A stretch of 45,000 nt of DNA from Chlorobiota bacterium (GTDB lineage Bacteria; Bacteroidota; Bacteroidia; Bacteroidales; F082). Positions 8,280-17,840 of the stretch are shown in pieces (the first letter of the stretch is position 1; every line of letters starts with the position of its first letter). Location of the stretch: the NCBI GenBank assembly GCA_013151215.1, contig JAADIS010000097.1:1-45000 (forward strand). The letters run 5' to 3'. The translations under genes and the position numbers were made by a program. The notes below the pieces were generated by a model. The model was not told where the DNA came from and did not search any database. It worked only from the letters and a program-made list of their open reading frames with translations.

Positions 8280-10247
8280 CTATTTGAGCGGTAATGAGAT
8301 ATAAAACCTGCTCCCTTTGCCGACTTCGCTTTCTGCCCATATTTTGCCCCCGTTCTTAGTTATTAGCTCATGGCATAATTGAAGGCCAATGCCCGTACCC
8401 GACTCATTGTTCGTGCCCTTGGTGCTGAGGTTGTCCTGCAGGGTAAAAAGTGTTTCGAGCTTGTCCGGGGCCATGCCGATACCGTTGTCGGATATGCATA
8501 TTTCAATATCCGACGATCCTTGTTTGGCATCGAAGGTAATGGTGCCATTGTCCGGTGTAAATTTTATGGCATTATTAAAAAGGTTGGCTATTGTGATGCG
8601 GAAACTAAATTCGTCGGCATAAATGCTCATATCCTTGTTGATGTTTAAAACAACATCTTGATTTTTGTTCAGCGCTCCCTGTTTATAGGCTGATATCGAA
8701 TTGCTTACGAGAGACAATAGATTGTGCTCGTTTTTGACGATCTTTATTTTGTCCCTTTTTGAATTTGCCCAGAAAAGCAGGTTCTCGAGCAAGTTGAAAG
8801 TGTTTAACGACAGCTCGTGCATTTTGCCTATCAATTCTTTTCTTTTTTCATCATCGAACAAATTGTATTCGGAGCTCAGCAAACCACTAAAGCCCAACAA
8901 TATGTTGAAAGGGCTCTTTAAATCGTGGGCGATAACGGAGAACAGCTTGTCCTTAGTGAAATTCAATTCTTGCATTTTTTTCTCCGATTCAATTAATTTT
9001 TGCCTTTCGAGCCTGTTCTTTGTGATATCGAACGCGTGATAGATGACGGTGTTTTTCGATTTTTTTGATATCCTGGCCAGGAACCAGGTTTTTTGCCCGT
9101 TGATTACCAAGGGGTATTCTATTTCCACAAGCTTGTTGATCCTTAGGCATTTGTTTATCGCTGCATGGAAATCCCCGGCTGTCTTGTCGTCGAAAACATC
9201 AAAAACGGTTTTGTTCATGAGCTGTTCTTTTGGGAGGTACAATAGGTTGTCCTCGCTGCGCGGTATGTTTAAATAAGTTCCTTTTTCGTCAAATTCGATT
9301 ATTAAGCTATCCATCGAGTTAAAAATTGCCTGCAGCTCCAGTTGATTGCGTTTTAGTTTTACTATTGCCCTGCTGAACAGCCATATCAAAACGCTTATCA
9401 GCAACGAACTAACAATAAGTATAACCAGCAGGACATTGTCCTTTTTTAGATATGAATCCCAACCTACCACCGGGACCGCGGCCAAGATCCAATTCCCGTA
9501 AGGAAGATCGATAGCTACCGCAATCGGGTTTTTATTAAAAACACTGCTGTCCCCGAACCAAACGGCACCTTTGTTTCCTGAGCCGTCGATCCCTCTTATG
9601 GAGAACAAAAACTTGCCGTCCAATTCTTTTATTTTGGCTTCACCAAGAAGCTTGTCCTTATAAATCACTATGTCGGTCATGCCCCAGAACTTGTTCATTT
9701 CCGGAGATGTTTTGTCAAAAACAGGGGTATAGCTTATAAATGCAATTCCTCCTTCCACAAGTTCCAGAGGCCCGGCTATAAAGGTTTTATGCGTATCGAT
9801 TGTTTTCTTTACTATCTCCTTTCTCTTTGGGTGCGCCAACAAATCAAGCCCGATTGCCGCTTCGTGCCCGCTTAAGGGGTAAATGGCGTCGATAACACAA
9901 TTATGTGAAATGGACATGGTGCTTATCACCGAGTCTTTCTGTACCAGCTCGTTGGCGAGGTTGTAAAACTCCTCATTGGAAATGTCGGGATGGAGCGAGA
10001 CATAGGCCGCAACGCTTTTGGTATAATAAACTCTTGAGTACAGGGCTTTCTCAAGCATTGTCTTTTTGGTCATTAATATCTCCAGCAAATTTGACTTTAC
10101 GTCCTTTTCCCAAGTGTCCTTTTTGATCTTGAAGTAATTGAACGAAATGACAATTAAAATTGCAAATGAAGAAAGAGAAATTATCAATGGTAATAATAAT
10201 TTCACTAAATCGAATAGTTTAGTCGTTTTGTTTTTTGAACTTGCCAT
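8280..10247 (-). CDS. Membrane CHASE-PAS sensor histidine kinase
   Basis: The 655-residue protein has a short cytoplasmic start, a transmembrane helix at about 15-37, a periplasmic CHASE-like sensor (about 60-210, with AIGLDLLAHPKRKEIV and IAGPLELVEGGIAFISYTPV) and a second helix at about 271-295. A PAS domain (about 303-410), the dimerisation/phosphoacceptor helix FSVIAHDLKSPF with H441, and an ATPase domain with N555, ISDNGIG and GTGIGL follow. It ends without a receiver domain. CHASE domains sense small external ligands, here unknown. The ATG follows the stop of the upstream membrane-protein gene after one base, so translation of the two is probably coupled. No response regulator is adjacent; the hybrid kinases upstream carry receiver domains that could take its phosphate. 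Confidence 0.88.
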   Translation of the reverse strand: MASSKNKTTKLFDLVKLLLPLIISLSSFAILIVISFNYFKIKKDTWEKDVKSNLLEILMTKKTMLEKALYSRVYYTKSVAAYVSLHPDISNEEFYNLANELVQKDSVISTMSISHNCVIDAIYPLSGHEAAIGLDLLAHPKRKEIVKKTIDTHKTFIAGPLELVEGGIAFISYTPVFDKTSPEMNKFWGMTDIVIYKDKLLGEAKIKELDGKFLFSIRGIDGSGNKGAVWFGDSSVFNKNPIAVAIDLPYGNWILAAVPVVGWDSYLKKDNVLLVILIVSSLLISVLIWLFSRAIVKLKRNQLELQAIFNSMDSLIIEFDEKGTYLNIPRSEDNLLYLPKEQLMNKTVFDVFDDKTAGDFHAAINKCLRINKLVEIEYPLVINGQKTWFLARISKKSKNTVIYHAFDITKNRLERQKLIESEKKMQELNFTKDKLFSVIAHDLKSPFNILLGFSGLLSSEYNLFDDEKRKELIGKMHELSLNTFNLLENLLFWANSKRDKIKIVKNEHNLLSLVSNSISAYKQGALNKNQDVVLNINKDMSIYADEFSFRITIANLFNNAIKFTPDNGTITFDAKQGSSDIEICISDNGIGMAPDKLETLFTLQDNLSTKGTNNESGTGIGLQLCHELITKNGGKIWAESEVGKGSRFYISLPLK

Positions 10248-10248
10248 A

Positions 10249-10818
10249 TTAAAAATAGTATCTTAATGAAGTTAACATTTTAAAAGTCCCGTCTTCGGGG
10301 TCCATCAAGGGAGCGCCAAGAAAACCTAAGGGGAATTTCAGCTTATACTCATATACGGGCCCTATGCCATAATATCTTTCGGCGAGAAGCCCGATATTAT
10401 GATGGGTATTTATATTATAATTTGCCCTGATCCTATACCAGAAGCCGGAGCCGCCATATTCGTAAATCTGCAGAAGGCTCATTCTTTTATGGTATGCGAA
10501 AAAGGTGATGTTAAAGCGGTAAGGCCCGGGATTTGTCTCAAGGCCGAGGCCGAGGTTGATCTTCAGCCATTTAGCAGCCTGCAATGTTATGCCCCCATAA
10601 GCCTCTCCCCAGTTTTTGTTGGCCAGGGCAAAAAAGTAAAACCCAATACTGGAATTTTCTCTCATATAATTTGAGTATATATTTACTTGCGGGCTAAACC
10701 CGTTGTTCGACTCTATCCTGTTCAGGCTTTCCAACTCGAAATAGCCAAAATCCTGAGAGCTCGATATGTTGATCAGTCCACTAAACACCATTATTATCAG
10801 AAACTTAATTCTTTTCAT
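10249..10818 (-). CDS. Small predicted outer-membrane beta-barrel protein of unknown function
   Basis: The 189-residue product starts with a signal peptide (MKRIKFLIIMVFSGLINISSS, cleavage near residue 21). The remainder consists of alternating aromatic/polar stretches with frequent Tyr, Gly and Asn, and it ends in SLRYYF, an aromatic C-terminus typical of outer-membrane barrels. I do not recognise the family. It sits between two histidine kinase genes on the same strand, 23 bases after the hybrid kinase and 1 base before the CHASE kinase. A co-expressed envelope protein could be a target, ligand porter or sensory partner of these kinases; that is inference from the operon only. Confidence 0.65.
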   Translation of the reverse strand: MKRIKFLIIMVFSGLINISSSQDFGYFELESLNRIESNNGFSPQVNIYSNYMRENSSIGFYFFALANKNWGEAYGGITLQAAKWLKINLGLGLETNPGPYRFNITFFAYHKRMSLLQIYEYGGSGFWYRIRANYNINTHHNIGLLAERYYGIGPVYEYKLKFPLGFLGAPLMDPEDGTFKMLTSLRYYF

Positions 10819-10841
10819 AAAACTTAGTCTGTACCCTATCG

Positions 10842-13800
10842 TTATTTAAAGTGCTCCACTATCGTTTCTATAAGCTCTTCCGCATTAATAGGCTTTGAAA
10901 AATAGTAATTGCAGCCTGCATTGAGGGCTTTGTCTCTGTCGCCTCGCGTTGCATAAGCGGTTTGTACTATGATAACAACATTTTTGTTGAATTTCCTGAT
11001 TTCCCTGGACGCCTTGTAGCCGCTCATAAGGGGCAGTTTTATATCCATAAATATTAAATCCAGGTCGGGATTTTCTTTTGTGATATTTAATGTTTCGATA
11101 CCGTTTTTCGCAAACAGTATCTCCCTGCAGTATTCGGCCATTATTATATTCAGGAATTCGGAGGAGACTTCTTCGTCCTCGGCAATCAGGATTTTCAGGT
11201 TTAATGCTTTAAGCCCGGTATTGCCGCTTGTAACCGCAGCCTTGACCCCGGCTTTCCTGATTGGCTGATAAGGAATTGTGAAATAGAAGGTAGTGCCCTT
11301 GTCGGTTTCTGATTCCGCCCAGATTTTACCACCTAAAAGCTCAACATAAGCCTTTGCTATCGAAAGCCCGAGACCAGTGCCCTCCTTGGCTTTAACATCC
11401 TTGATCTCGGCTTGGACAAAACTTTCAAATACTGCTTGCAGCCTATTTGCCGGTATTCCTATGCCGGTGTCGCTAACATAAAACCTCAAAAAGCCGTGCT
11501 CATGAGAATACCCAAATTCAATTTTTCCTTTTGAGGTATATTTAAATGCGTTGTCCAATAAATTTGAGACTATTGTATTGAACTTTTTGTGGTCGGTGCT
11601 AATACCTGCTTTAATATGGGGCAGCTTTGTGGCAAGGTCAAATTCGATATTCATGTTCTCGGCTTCCTGCAGGAAATAATCGTATTGGTTTTTTAATTCG
11701 TCGTTGACATTGATCACGGACTTTACAACCTCTACCTGATCGGTTTCCAACAAAGAGATATTCATGACATCATCGAGCGTGCCAAGCATCCGGTTGCCGC
11801 TTTCATTAATAATCCCGACATATTCCTGCATTTCTTCTGCGGAGATGGAAGAATTCAATAAAAGCCCCGTAAAACCCAGTATGCCATTCATCGGCGTGCG
11901 TATCTCATGGCTTATGTTTTGCAGGAACGACGATTTCAGCCGATCGCTCTCCGTGGCCTTCTTCAATGCCAGTTTCAATTCCTCGTCGGTTTGCTTGCGG
12001 TATATCGAGATGCTTATTTGATCGGCAATAATTTCCATTATTTCCATGTCATCTTCGTTATAGGCATTTTCGTCATTGTAGTTCTGCACGGCGAATACGC
12101 CAAAAACCTCATCTTCAATTTTTAGCGGGGCGCCAAGCCATACTTTTGATTTGGTGCCTACATAGTCCAACAGTCCCTGTTTTACCAATTCCTCTTTTGT
12201 TTTAGTGTCTGCCAGCAAGGGTTTCTTGCTGTCGATAACTATTTTTGTGAGAGTTTTTCTTGCCGGGTAATTCTCAAATTTATCATAAGTATCGGAATAA
12301 AACGGGAAACTAAACATATCGGTTTCATCGTCATACAAGGCCACATAAAAGTTTGTTGCGTCAACTACCTGATTTACTTCTCGTTGTATAATTTCGATGA
12401 GCTTGCCTAAATCACCGTCATTAGTTGTTGACTTGGAAATGTTATAAAGGATCTTCTGGACGAGCTGTGATCGTTTCTGCTCCCTTATATCTGTTACGAA
12501 AGCGAAGGAACCGGCAAATTTACCTGTTTCGTCCAGCATAGTAGTAGCATTAAAAAGACAGGGAATATTGTTTCCGTCTTTGTTCCGGAGACTTATTTCG
12601 TAAACTCTTTGCTCATCTATTCGGCTTTTGGCAATCCAGTATTTAAAAACCTTTAAGCTTTCGTCGTCAACGAATTCAAATGGCGTCTTGCCCAGTATTT
12701 TTTCCTTTGGGTAGCCCAGTATTTTGCATAAGGAATTATTAACATCAACAGTAATGCTTTTTGTGTCAATGAGCCAGAAACCTTCTGTAGTGGTTTCAAT
12801 AAGCCGTCGGTATTTTTTTTCGCTTTTTTGCAGTTGCAAAATCGCTTTTTTCTGCAGGTTTATGTCTTCGGCTACCTTGATGAAGTTTATTAGCCGGCCA
12901 TCGTCGTCGAATATGGGTGATACTATAACTTTCTCCCAAAACAACTCACCTGATTTTTTTCTGTTGTGAATGTCCCCGCTCCATGTTTTGCCTGTGGTAA
13001 TGGTTTTCCAAAACTCCTCATAAAACTCATCTGTTTGTTTTCCTGATTTTAGGAATCGCGGGTTTTGGCCAAGCACTTCTTTTTTCTCGAAACCTGTAAG
13101 CTCTGTAAACTTGGGGTTTACATACTCAATGTTGCCTTCAATATCGGTTATCATTATAACCGAAGGACTCTGTTCTACTGCTGTTGAAAGTTTTATTAAT
13201 CTCTCCTCTGATTTTTTTCTGCTGCTTATGTCCCTTATTATTGCTGTATAGAAATTATTGTTGTCGATATCCCATCTGGAAAGTGATAACTCAACAGGGA
13301 ATTCTTCCCCGCTTTTGTTTAGGGCTGATATCTCAATTGTTTTACCAATCAGTTTTTCCTTCCCGCCTTTACGCAATCTTGCTATACCTGCTTCATGCAT
13401 TTTCTTGTATCTTTCAGGAATTATTTTCTGAACGGATTTGCCGATCATATCAACGGCATGGAAACCGAAAGTCTTGTTGGCTGCATTATTCCATGATATT
13501 ACTATTCCTTGGTGGTCAACAGTTAAAATTGCGTCCACCGCCGATTGGGTTATCGAACGGTTGATGTTCTCGCTTCTGATAAGTGCGTTGTGCTGCTCAA
13601 CTTTGTTGCTGATGTCGTTTATGTAGCCCTCAATAGCAATTAGTTCTCCACTGTGTTCAGAAAAAACCCCTATGCCTTGTTCCTCAATATAAATAGTGTT
13701 GCCATTTGCTGTGGTAACTCGATATTTTAGTTCAAAAGGCATTTTTTGCCCAAGGGCTTCTTGAACCTTATCCCATACTTGCTCCCTGTCCTCAGGAATT

Positions 13801-14390
13801 ATTAAATCGGCATATGAGATGTTCTTATTGTTTATTATGTCGGCAATGTCATAGCCGGTAATTTTTTTAAAGGCGGCACTGACAAATTCCATTGTCCAAG
13901 ATTTGTCGTTTTTGCAGCGGTAGGCAAAACCGTTTAAGTTATCGAATAGTGTTTTAAGTTTTCTTTTGTTCTCTATGGCAACATTTTTTGCCTTTATAAG
14001 TTCGGTAATATCGTTCATGCTGCAAATAATAAGCGAAGCACTGTCTTTGCTTTCGTTAATCAGCGATGTGCTTATCTCAAAATGCCTTTGCTTGCCATTT
14101 TCCACAAAACTAAAAGGCTGTTTGTTGAGCCTGCCTTTTTTTAGTGTTTTGTTAAATAACCAAATGAGATACTTTGAACTTGTTTTGTCCAATCCGATTG
14201 AAATGTTCTTAAGGTTATAGCCAATTAACTCGGAACGGCCAATTCCGCAAATCTCACAAAAACGATTGCTTGCATCCTGAATCACCATCTCCGGGTCAAC
14301 AATAAAAACAGCATCATTCGAAAGATTTAAAAACGACTCGTAATAACTAGCTATTTGTTTAAAGTATCGTTCTTTATCCTTTATGGCCAT
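10842..14390 (-). CDS. Soluble hybrid histidine kinase, 5x PAS-GAF-HisKA-HATPase-REC
   Basis: This 1182-residue protein has no transmembrane segment, so it senses cytoplasmic signals. From the N-terminus I see five PAS domains (about 15-130, 145-265, 270-395, 400-515 and 525-640) and a GAF domain (about 645-800). The phosphoacceptor helix follows (FLQNISHEIRTPMNGILGF, H828), then the ATPase domain (N943, SDTGIGIP, EGTGLGLSIAKAY) and a C-terminal receiver with D1116 in FMDIKLP and K1166 in FSKPI. It lacks an Hpt or DNA-binding domain, so output needs a partner. It is a paralogue of the next gene upstream (14476-17628), most similar in the kinase and receiver parts; the GAF domain is the main difference. 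It is the first gene of a likely three-gene run with the small barrel protein and the CHASE kinase. Confidence 0.9.
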   Translation of the reverse strand: MAIKDKERYFKQIASYYESFLNLSNDAVFIVDPEMVIQDASNRFCEICGIGRSELIGYNLKNISIGLDKTSSKYLIWLFNKTLKKGRLNKQPFSFVENGKQRHFEISTSLINESKDSASLIICSMNDITELIKAKNVAIENKRKLKTLFDNLNGFAYRCKNDKSWTMEFVSAAFKKITGYDIADIINNKNISYADLIIPEDREQVWDKVQEALGQKMPFELKYRVTTANGNTIYIEEQGIGVFSEHSGELIAIEGYINDISNKVEQHNALIRSENINRSITQSAVDAILTVDHQGIVISWNNAANKTFGFHAVDMIGKSVQKIIPERYKKMHEAGIARLRKGGKEKLIGKTIEISALNKSGEEFPVELSLSRWDIDNNNFYTAIIRDISSRKKSEERLIKLSTAVEQSPSVIMITDIEGNIEYVNPKFTELTGFEKKEVLGQNPRFLKSGKQTDEFYEEFWKTITTGKTWSGDIHNRKKSGELFWEKVIVSPIFDDDGRLINFIKVAEDINLQKKAILQLQKSEKKYRRLIETTTEGFWLIDTKSITVDVNNSLCKILGYPKEKILGKTPFEFVDDESLKVFKYWIAKSRIDEQRVYEISLRNKDGNNIPCLFNATTMLDETGKFAGSFAFVTDIREQKRSQLVQKILYNISKSTTNDGDLGKLIEIIQREVNQVVDATNFYVALYDDETDMFSFPFYSDTYDKFENYPARKTLTKIVIDSKKPLLADTKTKEELVKQGLLDYVGTKSKVWLGAPLKIEDEVFGVFAVQNYNDENAYNEDDMEIMEIIADQISISIYRKQTDEELKLALKKATESDRLKSSFLQNISHEIRTPMNGILGFTGLLLNSSISAEEMQEYVGIINESGNRMLGTLDDVMNISLLETDQVEVVKSVINVNDELKNQYDYFLQEAENMNIEFDLATKLPHIKAGISTDHKKFNTIVSNLLDNAFKYTSKGKIEFGYSHEHGFLRFYVSDTGIGIPANRLQAVFESFVQAEIKDVKAKEGTGLGLSIAKAYVELLGGKIWAESETDKGTTFYFTIPYQPIRKAGVKAAVTSGNTGLKALNLKILIAEDEEVSSEFLNIIMAEYCREILFAKNGIETLNITKENPDLDLIFMDIKLPLMSGYKASREIRKFNKNVVIIVQTAYATRGDRDKALNAGCNYYFSKPINAEELIETIVEHFK

Positions 14391-14475
14391 ACTTATGTAT
14401 TTTGTTCAAATATCTTAAAATTTTTGGATATAGGGAAAAGTGCCTCGAATTTGTTGGGGCCAGATCCCATAAGCA

Positions 14476-17400
14476 TTAACTTCTGTCGTATAAGAATTTA
14501 TTAATCAGTAGTTTAAGTTGGTCGGCCATAATTGGTTTTGCGATATAATCGTTGCAGCCGGCAGCTATTGCTTTCTCGCGGTCGCCCGAAAGGGCATAAG
14601 CGGTTTGAGCAATGATAGTTACGGTTTTATTGAATTTCCTTATTTCCCTGGTCGCCCTGTACCCGCCTAGTCTCGGCATACGGATGTCCATAAAGATCAA
14701 GTCGATGTCCTTGTGATCCTTGCAAATCTCAATTGCCTGAAGCCCATTTTTAGCGTGCAGCAGCCTATCGCTATATCCTTTTAATATGATTGTTATTAGG
14801 TTGTCGGATATTTCTTCGTCCTCAACGATAAGTATTTTCAGTTTCCTTGAAGTTGGCTTAATTTGTGCAGTATCCGTTTTTTCTGTTTTTTTCTGACTGT
14901 CGTCGCTAATTGATCTTTTAAAAGGTATCTTGAAATAAAACGACGAGCCCAGGCCTACTTTTGATTCCACCCATATTCCACCCTTCATCATCTCTACATA
15001 GGCTTTCGAGATGGAGAGGCCCAGGCCTGATCCCTCATAGACCTGCGTGTCTTCAATGTCGGCCTGGACAAACCTGTCGAAAATTGCCTCGTGCCTGTTT
15101 TTCGGAATGCCTACGCCGGTGTCCTTCACATAGAAAACTATATATTGTTCTTTTTTGTAACATCCAAATTCAATGCTTCCCTGATTAGTATATTTAATGG
15201 AGTTCTTGATCAAATTGCTTATAATGGCATTGACTTTTTCTTCATCGGATATGATTTCTGCATCCTGCGGGCTTAGTTTGCTTGATAGTGATAGGTGCAG
15301 TCCTTTGTCAGTTGCCTCTTTGTTGAAAAATGAAAACAAATCGACGAGTATTGTATTTATGTTTGTTTCCGAATATATAACATCCACCTGTCCGGCTTCA
15401 ATTTTCGATATGTCCATTAGGTCGTTTATTGTTGACAACATCCGGTTGCTGCTTTTTTGGATTATCCCAACATACTGCTGAATCCTGTCGCCTTCGAGTT
15501 TTGGGTTTTTCAAAAGACTTGTGAAACCCAATATCCCATTCATCGGGGTTCTTATCTCGTGGCTCATATTTGCAAGAAATGCTGATTTCAGCCTGTCGGA
15601 TTCCTGAGCTTTTATTTTTTCCTCTTCAAGGGCAATGTTGATTTGCTGAATATTTGAGAAGCTTTTTTTCAGCTCTTCGTTCAAAGCCATATATTCTTCG
15701 TTTTGGGCAGCAAGGTTCTTGTTTAGGTGCTCTAGTTTTTTCTCCATGGATATCCTTTCGCTTATATCCCTGGTAATGCTTATAATATGAGGTTCGTCGT
15801 TTATTTTTGTTATTGATGCCGACATGAGCGCATCCTTGAAGCTGCCGTCTTTCATACGGAACCTGGCATGCAAGTTTTCTACTTTGCCGTTCCGTTTCAA
15901 GCCTTCCAAAAGGGTGTCCCTGTCTTTTAGGTTTTCCCAAATATTGATTTCCATGGACGTTTTCCCGATAACTTCTTCCTCGGTATATCCTGTTAAGGCA
16001 GTAAAACCATGGTTAATAGAGATATACAACCCGTCAACAAGCCTGTTGATGTTAATGGAGTCGGGGCTTGTCATGAAGGCGTTTTTGAATTTTTCCTCGC
16101 TTTGCCTTAATTTATTTTCCGAGATAATTTGCTCTGTTATATCCCGTATAGTGCCCAAAACCAGTTTTTTGCCTCCAATAAAGATGTTCTTGCCGATTAT
16201 TTCGGTCATATACTCTTTGCCGCCTTTTGTTACAAGGTTTACCCTTAAAGGCTTCCCGGCCATTTTCCCCCAGCTTTTGCTGAAGGAATCATGTGACTGG
16301 TTTTTGGCTTTCATGTCGAAAACGGTGAGTTTAAGTAATTCCTGCTCGCTATATCCCGACATTTTGCAAAAGGCCGGGTTTACCATAACATATTTCCCAT
16401 TATGGTCTGCAACAGTGATGCCTTCCGATGATTGTTTTGCAATTGCGCTAAAAAACTCCTCGCTTTCCCGCAATGCCGTTAAGGTTGTTTTTTGGTCCGT
16501 AATGTCGCGCCATACGCAATGGATTACTTCTTTTTTGGAGTCTTGCGGCATTACCGTAAGTAAAACTTCAACGGGGAACACCCGGCCGTTTTTTCTTCGA
16601 TGAATCCATTGAAAACGATGAGTCCCGTTTTTAACGGCCAAATTCATCATTTCCTCTGCCTTGGAAGCCGATGGTTTCCCATCTTCCTGAAGTTCAGGAG
16701 ATAAAGCCGATGGATGGACATTCAGGAACTCTTCCTTGCTGTTATATTCGAGCATTTTTACTGTTGCCAAATTGCAATCGACAAAACTTCGGTCTTCGAT
16801 AATCAAAATCGCATCGCCTGATTGCTCGAATAATTGCCTGAAACGTTTTTCGCTTTTTTTCAGGTTGTCCTCCAGCATACGCCTATACGAAATATCCCGA
16901 AAAGCCGCTACCCTTATGCCTTTGTTGTCGCTTGAGCTTACTGTCTTGGCCTCAACTTCAAGGTGTATGTTTTTTCCGTCCTTGCGGATCCCTTCAACAA
17001 AATAATGCCCTGTATGCTCTTTGCTGATGTTTTTGTGCACCAATGGGTGATAGTCTTTATGAATCAATAATTCGATTATGTTCTTGCCTATCAGCTCTTC
17101 CTTTTGGTAGCCGAACATTTTGGCCATTGATAGATTAAGGTTTATGGCAATGCCGTTCTGGTGAACTAGAATGCCTTCAAAAGTAAGGTCCGAGAGTGTC
17201 CGGAACTTTTCCTCGCTTTCCTTCAAGGCCGTTTCGGCGAGTTTTCTGCTGCTTATATCCCTGGCGTATCCCAAGACGGCTTTTTTGCCTTCGTAATCCA
17301 CCAATGCCGTTCTAAGCTCGATCGGGATTAAACTACCGTCTTTCCTTTTGTGAGAAACTTCTATCGTATATGTCTTGCCTTCCTTCATTTTAGCCCACTG

Positions 17401-17628
17401 TTTTTCCTTCATCTGGTAACTTACGAAAACAGGGTCAATATCGCCAAGTGCCATCGACAATAACTCATCCTTGCTATATCCAAGACCCTCACATGCTTTG
17501 TTGTTCACATAAAGAATATTGGCCGTCTCAAAATCAGCCACAAACAGACCGTCGCCACTGGCTTCGATTAATCTGTTTAGCTGATCGAGCCTGCTTTCCA
17601 GATATTTTACTAAACTATTATTGTGCAT
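14476..17628 (-). CDS. Soluble hybrid histidine kinase, 5x PAS-coiled coil-HisKA-HATPase-REC
   Basis: The 1050-residue protein is cytoplasmic, with five PAS domains (about 15-130, 138-250, 260-380, 390-500 and 510-625). A charged coiled-coil linker (about 625-680) leads to the phosphoacceptor helix FLANMSHEIRTPMNGILGF (H690), the ATPase domain (N-box ISNLIKNSIKY, KDTGVGIP, GSGLGLSISKAY) and a receiver (930-1048) with D981 in FMDIRMP and K1031. Its closest visible relative is the adjacent kinase at 10842-14390; the order of domains and the exact phosphoacceptor motif suggest a tandem duplication followed by divergence of the sensory part. It ends 85 bases before its paralogue begins. No clear TAnnTTTG promoter was found directly upstream of its ATG at 17628. 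Confidence 0.9.
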   Translation of the reverse strand: MHNNSLVKYLESRLDQLNRLIEASGDGLFVADFETANILYVNNKACEGLGYSKDELLSMALGDIDPVFVSYQMKEKQWAKMKEGKTYTIEVSHKRKDGSLIPIELRTALVDYEGKKAVLGYARDISSRKLAETALKESEEKFRTLSDLTFEGILVHQNGIAINLNLSMAKMFGYQKEELIGKNIIELLIHKDYHPLVHKNISKEHTGHYFVEGIRKDGKNIHLEVEAKTVSSSDNKGIRVAAFRDISYRRMLEDNLKKSEKRFRQLFEQSGDAILIIEDRSFVDCNLATVKMLEYNSKEEFLNVHPSALSPELQEDGKPSASKAEEMMNLAVKNGTHRFQWIHRRKNGRVFPVEVLLTVMPQDSKKEVIHCVWRDITDQKTTLTALRESEEFFSAIAKQSSEGITVADHNGKYVMVNPAFCKMSGYSEQELLKLTVFDMKAKNQSHDSFSKSWGKMAGKPLRVNLVTKGGKEYMTEIIGKNIFIGGKKLVLGTIRDITEQIISENKLRQSEEKFKNAFMTSPDSININRLVDGLYISINHGFTALTGYTEEEVIGKTSMEINIWENLKDRDTLLEGLKRNGKVENLHARFRMKDGSFKDALMSASITKINDEPHIISITRDISERISMEKKLEHLNKNLAAQNEEYMALNEELKKSFSNIQQINIALEEEKIKAQESDRLKSAFLANMSHEIRTPMNGILGFTSLLKNPKLEGDRIQQYVGIIQKSSNRMLSTINDLMDISKIEAGQVDVIYSETNINTILVDLFSFFNKEATDKGLHLSLSSKLSPQDAEIISDEEKVNAIISNLIKNSIKYTNQGSIEFGCYKKEQYIVFYVKDTGVGIPKNRHEAIFDRFVQADIEDTQVYEGSGLGLSISKAYVEMMKGGIWVESKVGLGSSFYFKIPFKRSISDDSQKKTEKTDTAQIKPTSRKLKILIVEDEEISDNLITIILKGYSDRLLHAKNGLQAIEICKDHKDIDLIFMDIRMPRLGGYRATREIRKFNKTVTIIAQTAYALSGDREKAIAAGCNDYIAKPIMADQLKLLINKFLYDRS

Positions 17629-17790
17629 AAAATAATTTTGTTATTATGTTTAGAAGGTAAATACTTACACCTTAATTGCCGGCTTGTGATGAGTTTTGTT
17701 AAATTGAATTCGCCTGCCTAAGAAACTTTCCCGGACATTAAAAGCCCGAAATGTACAAAATAATTACTGTCTAGGCAAGAGTTTTCCTCT

Positions 17791-17798
17791 TATATTTG
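17791..17798 (+). promoter_or_regulatory. Candidate -7 box for tilS
   Basis: TATATTTG at 17791-17798 fits the TAnnTTTG -7 consensus and would give a leader of about 35 nucleotides before the GTG at 17841. No TTG lies at the expected distance upstream. A second match, TTG (17804-17806)-N22-TAATTTTG (17829-17836), has better spacing but would start transcription at the start codon itself. Confidence 0.35.
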
Positions 17799-17840
17799 TT
17801 CTTTTGGAACTGTTATCAAATGATTAGTTAATTTTGCGGC

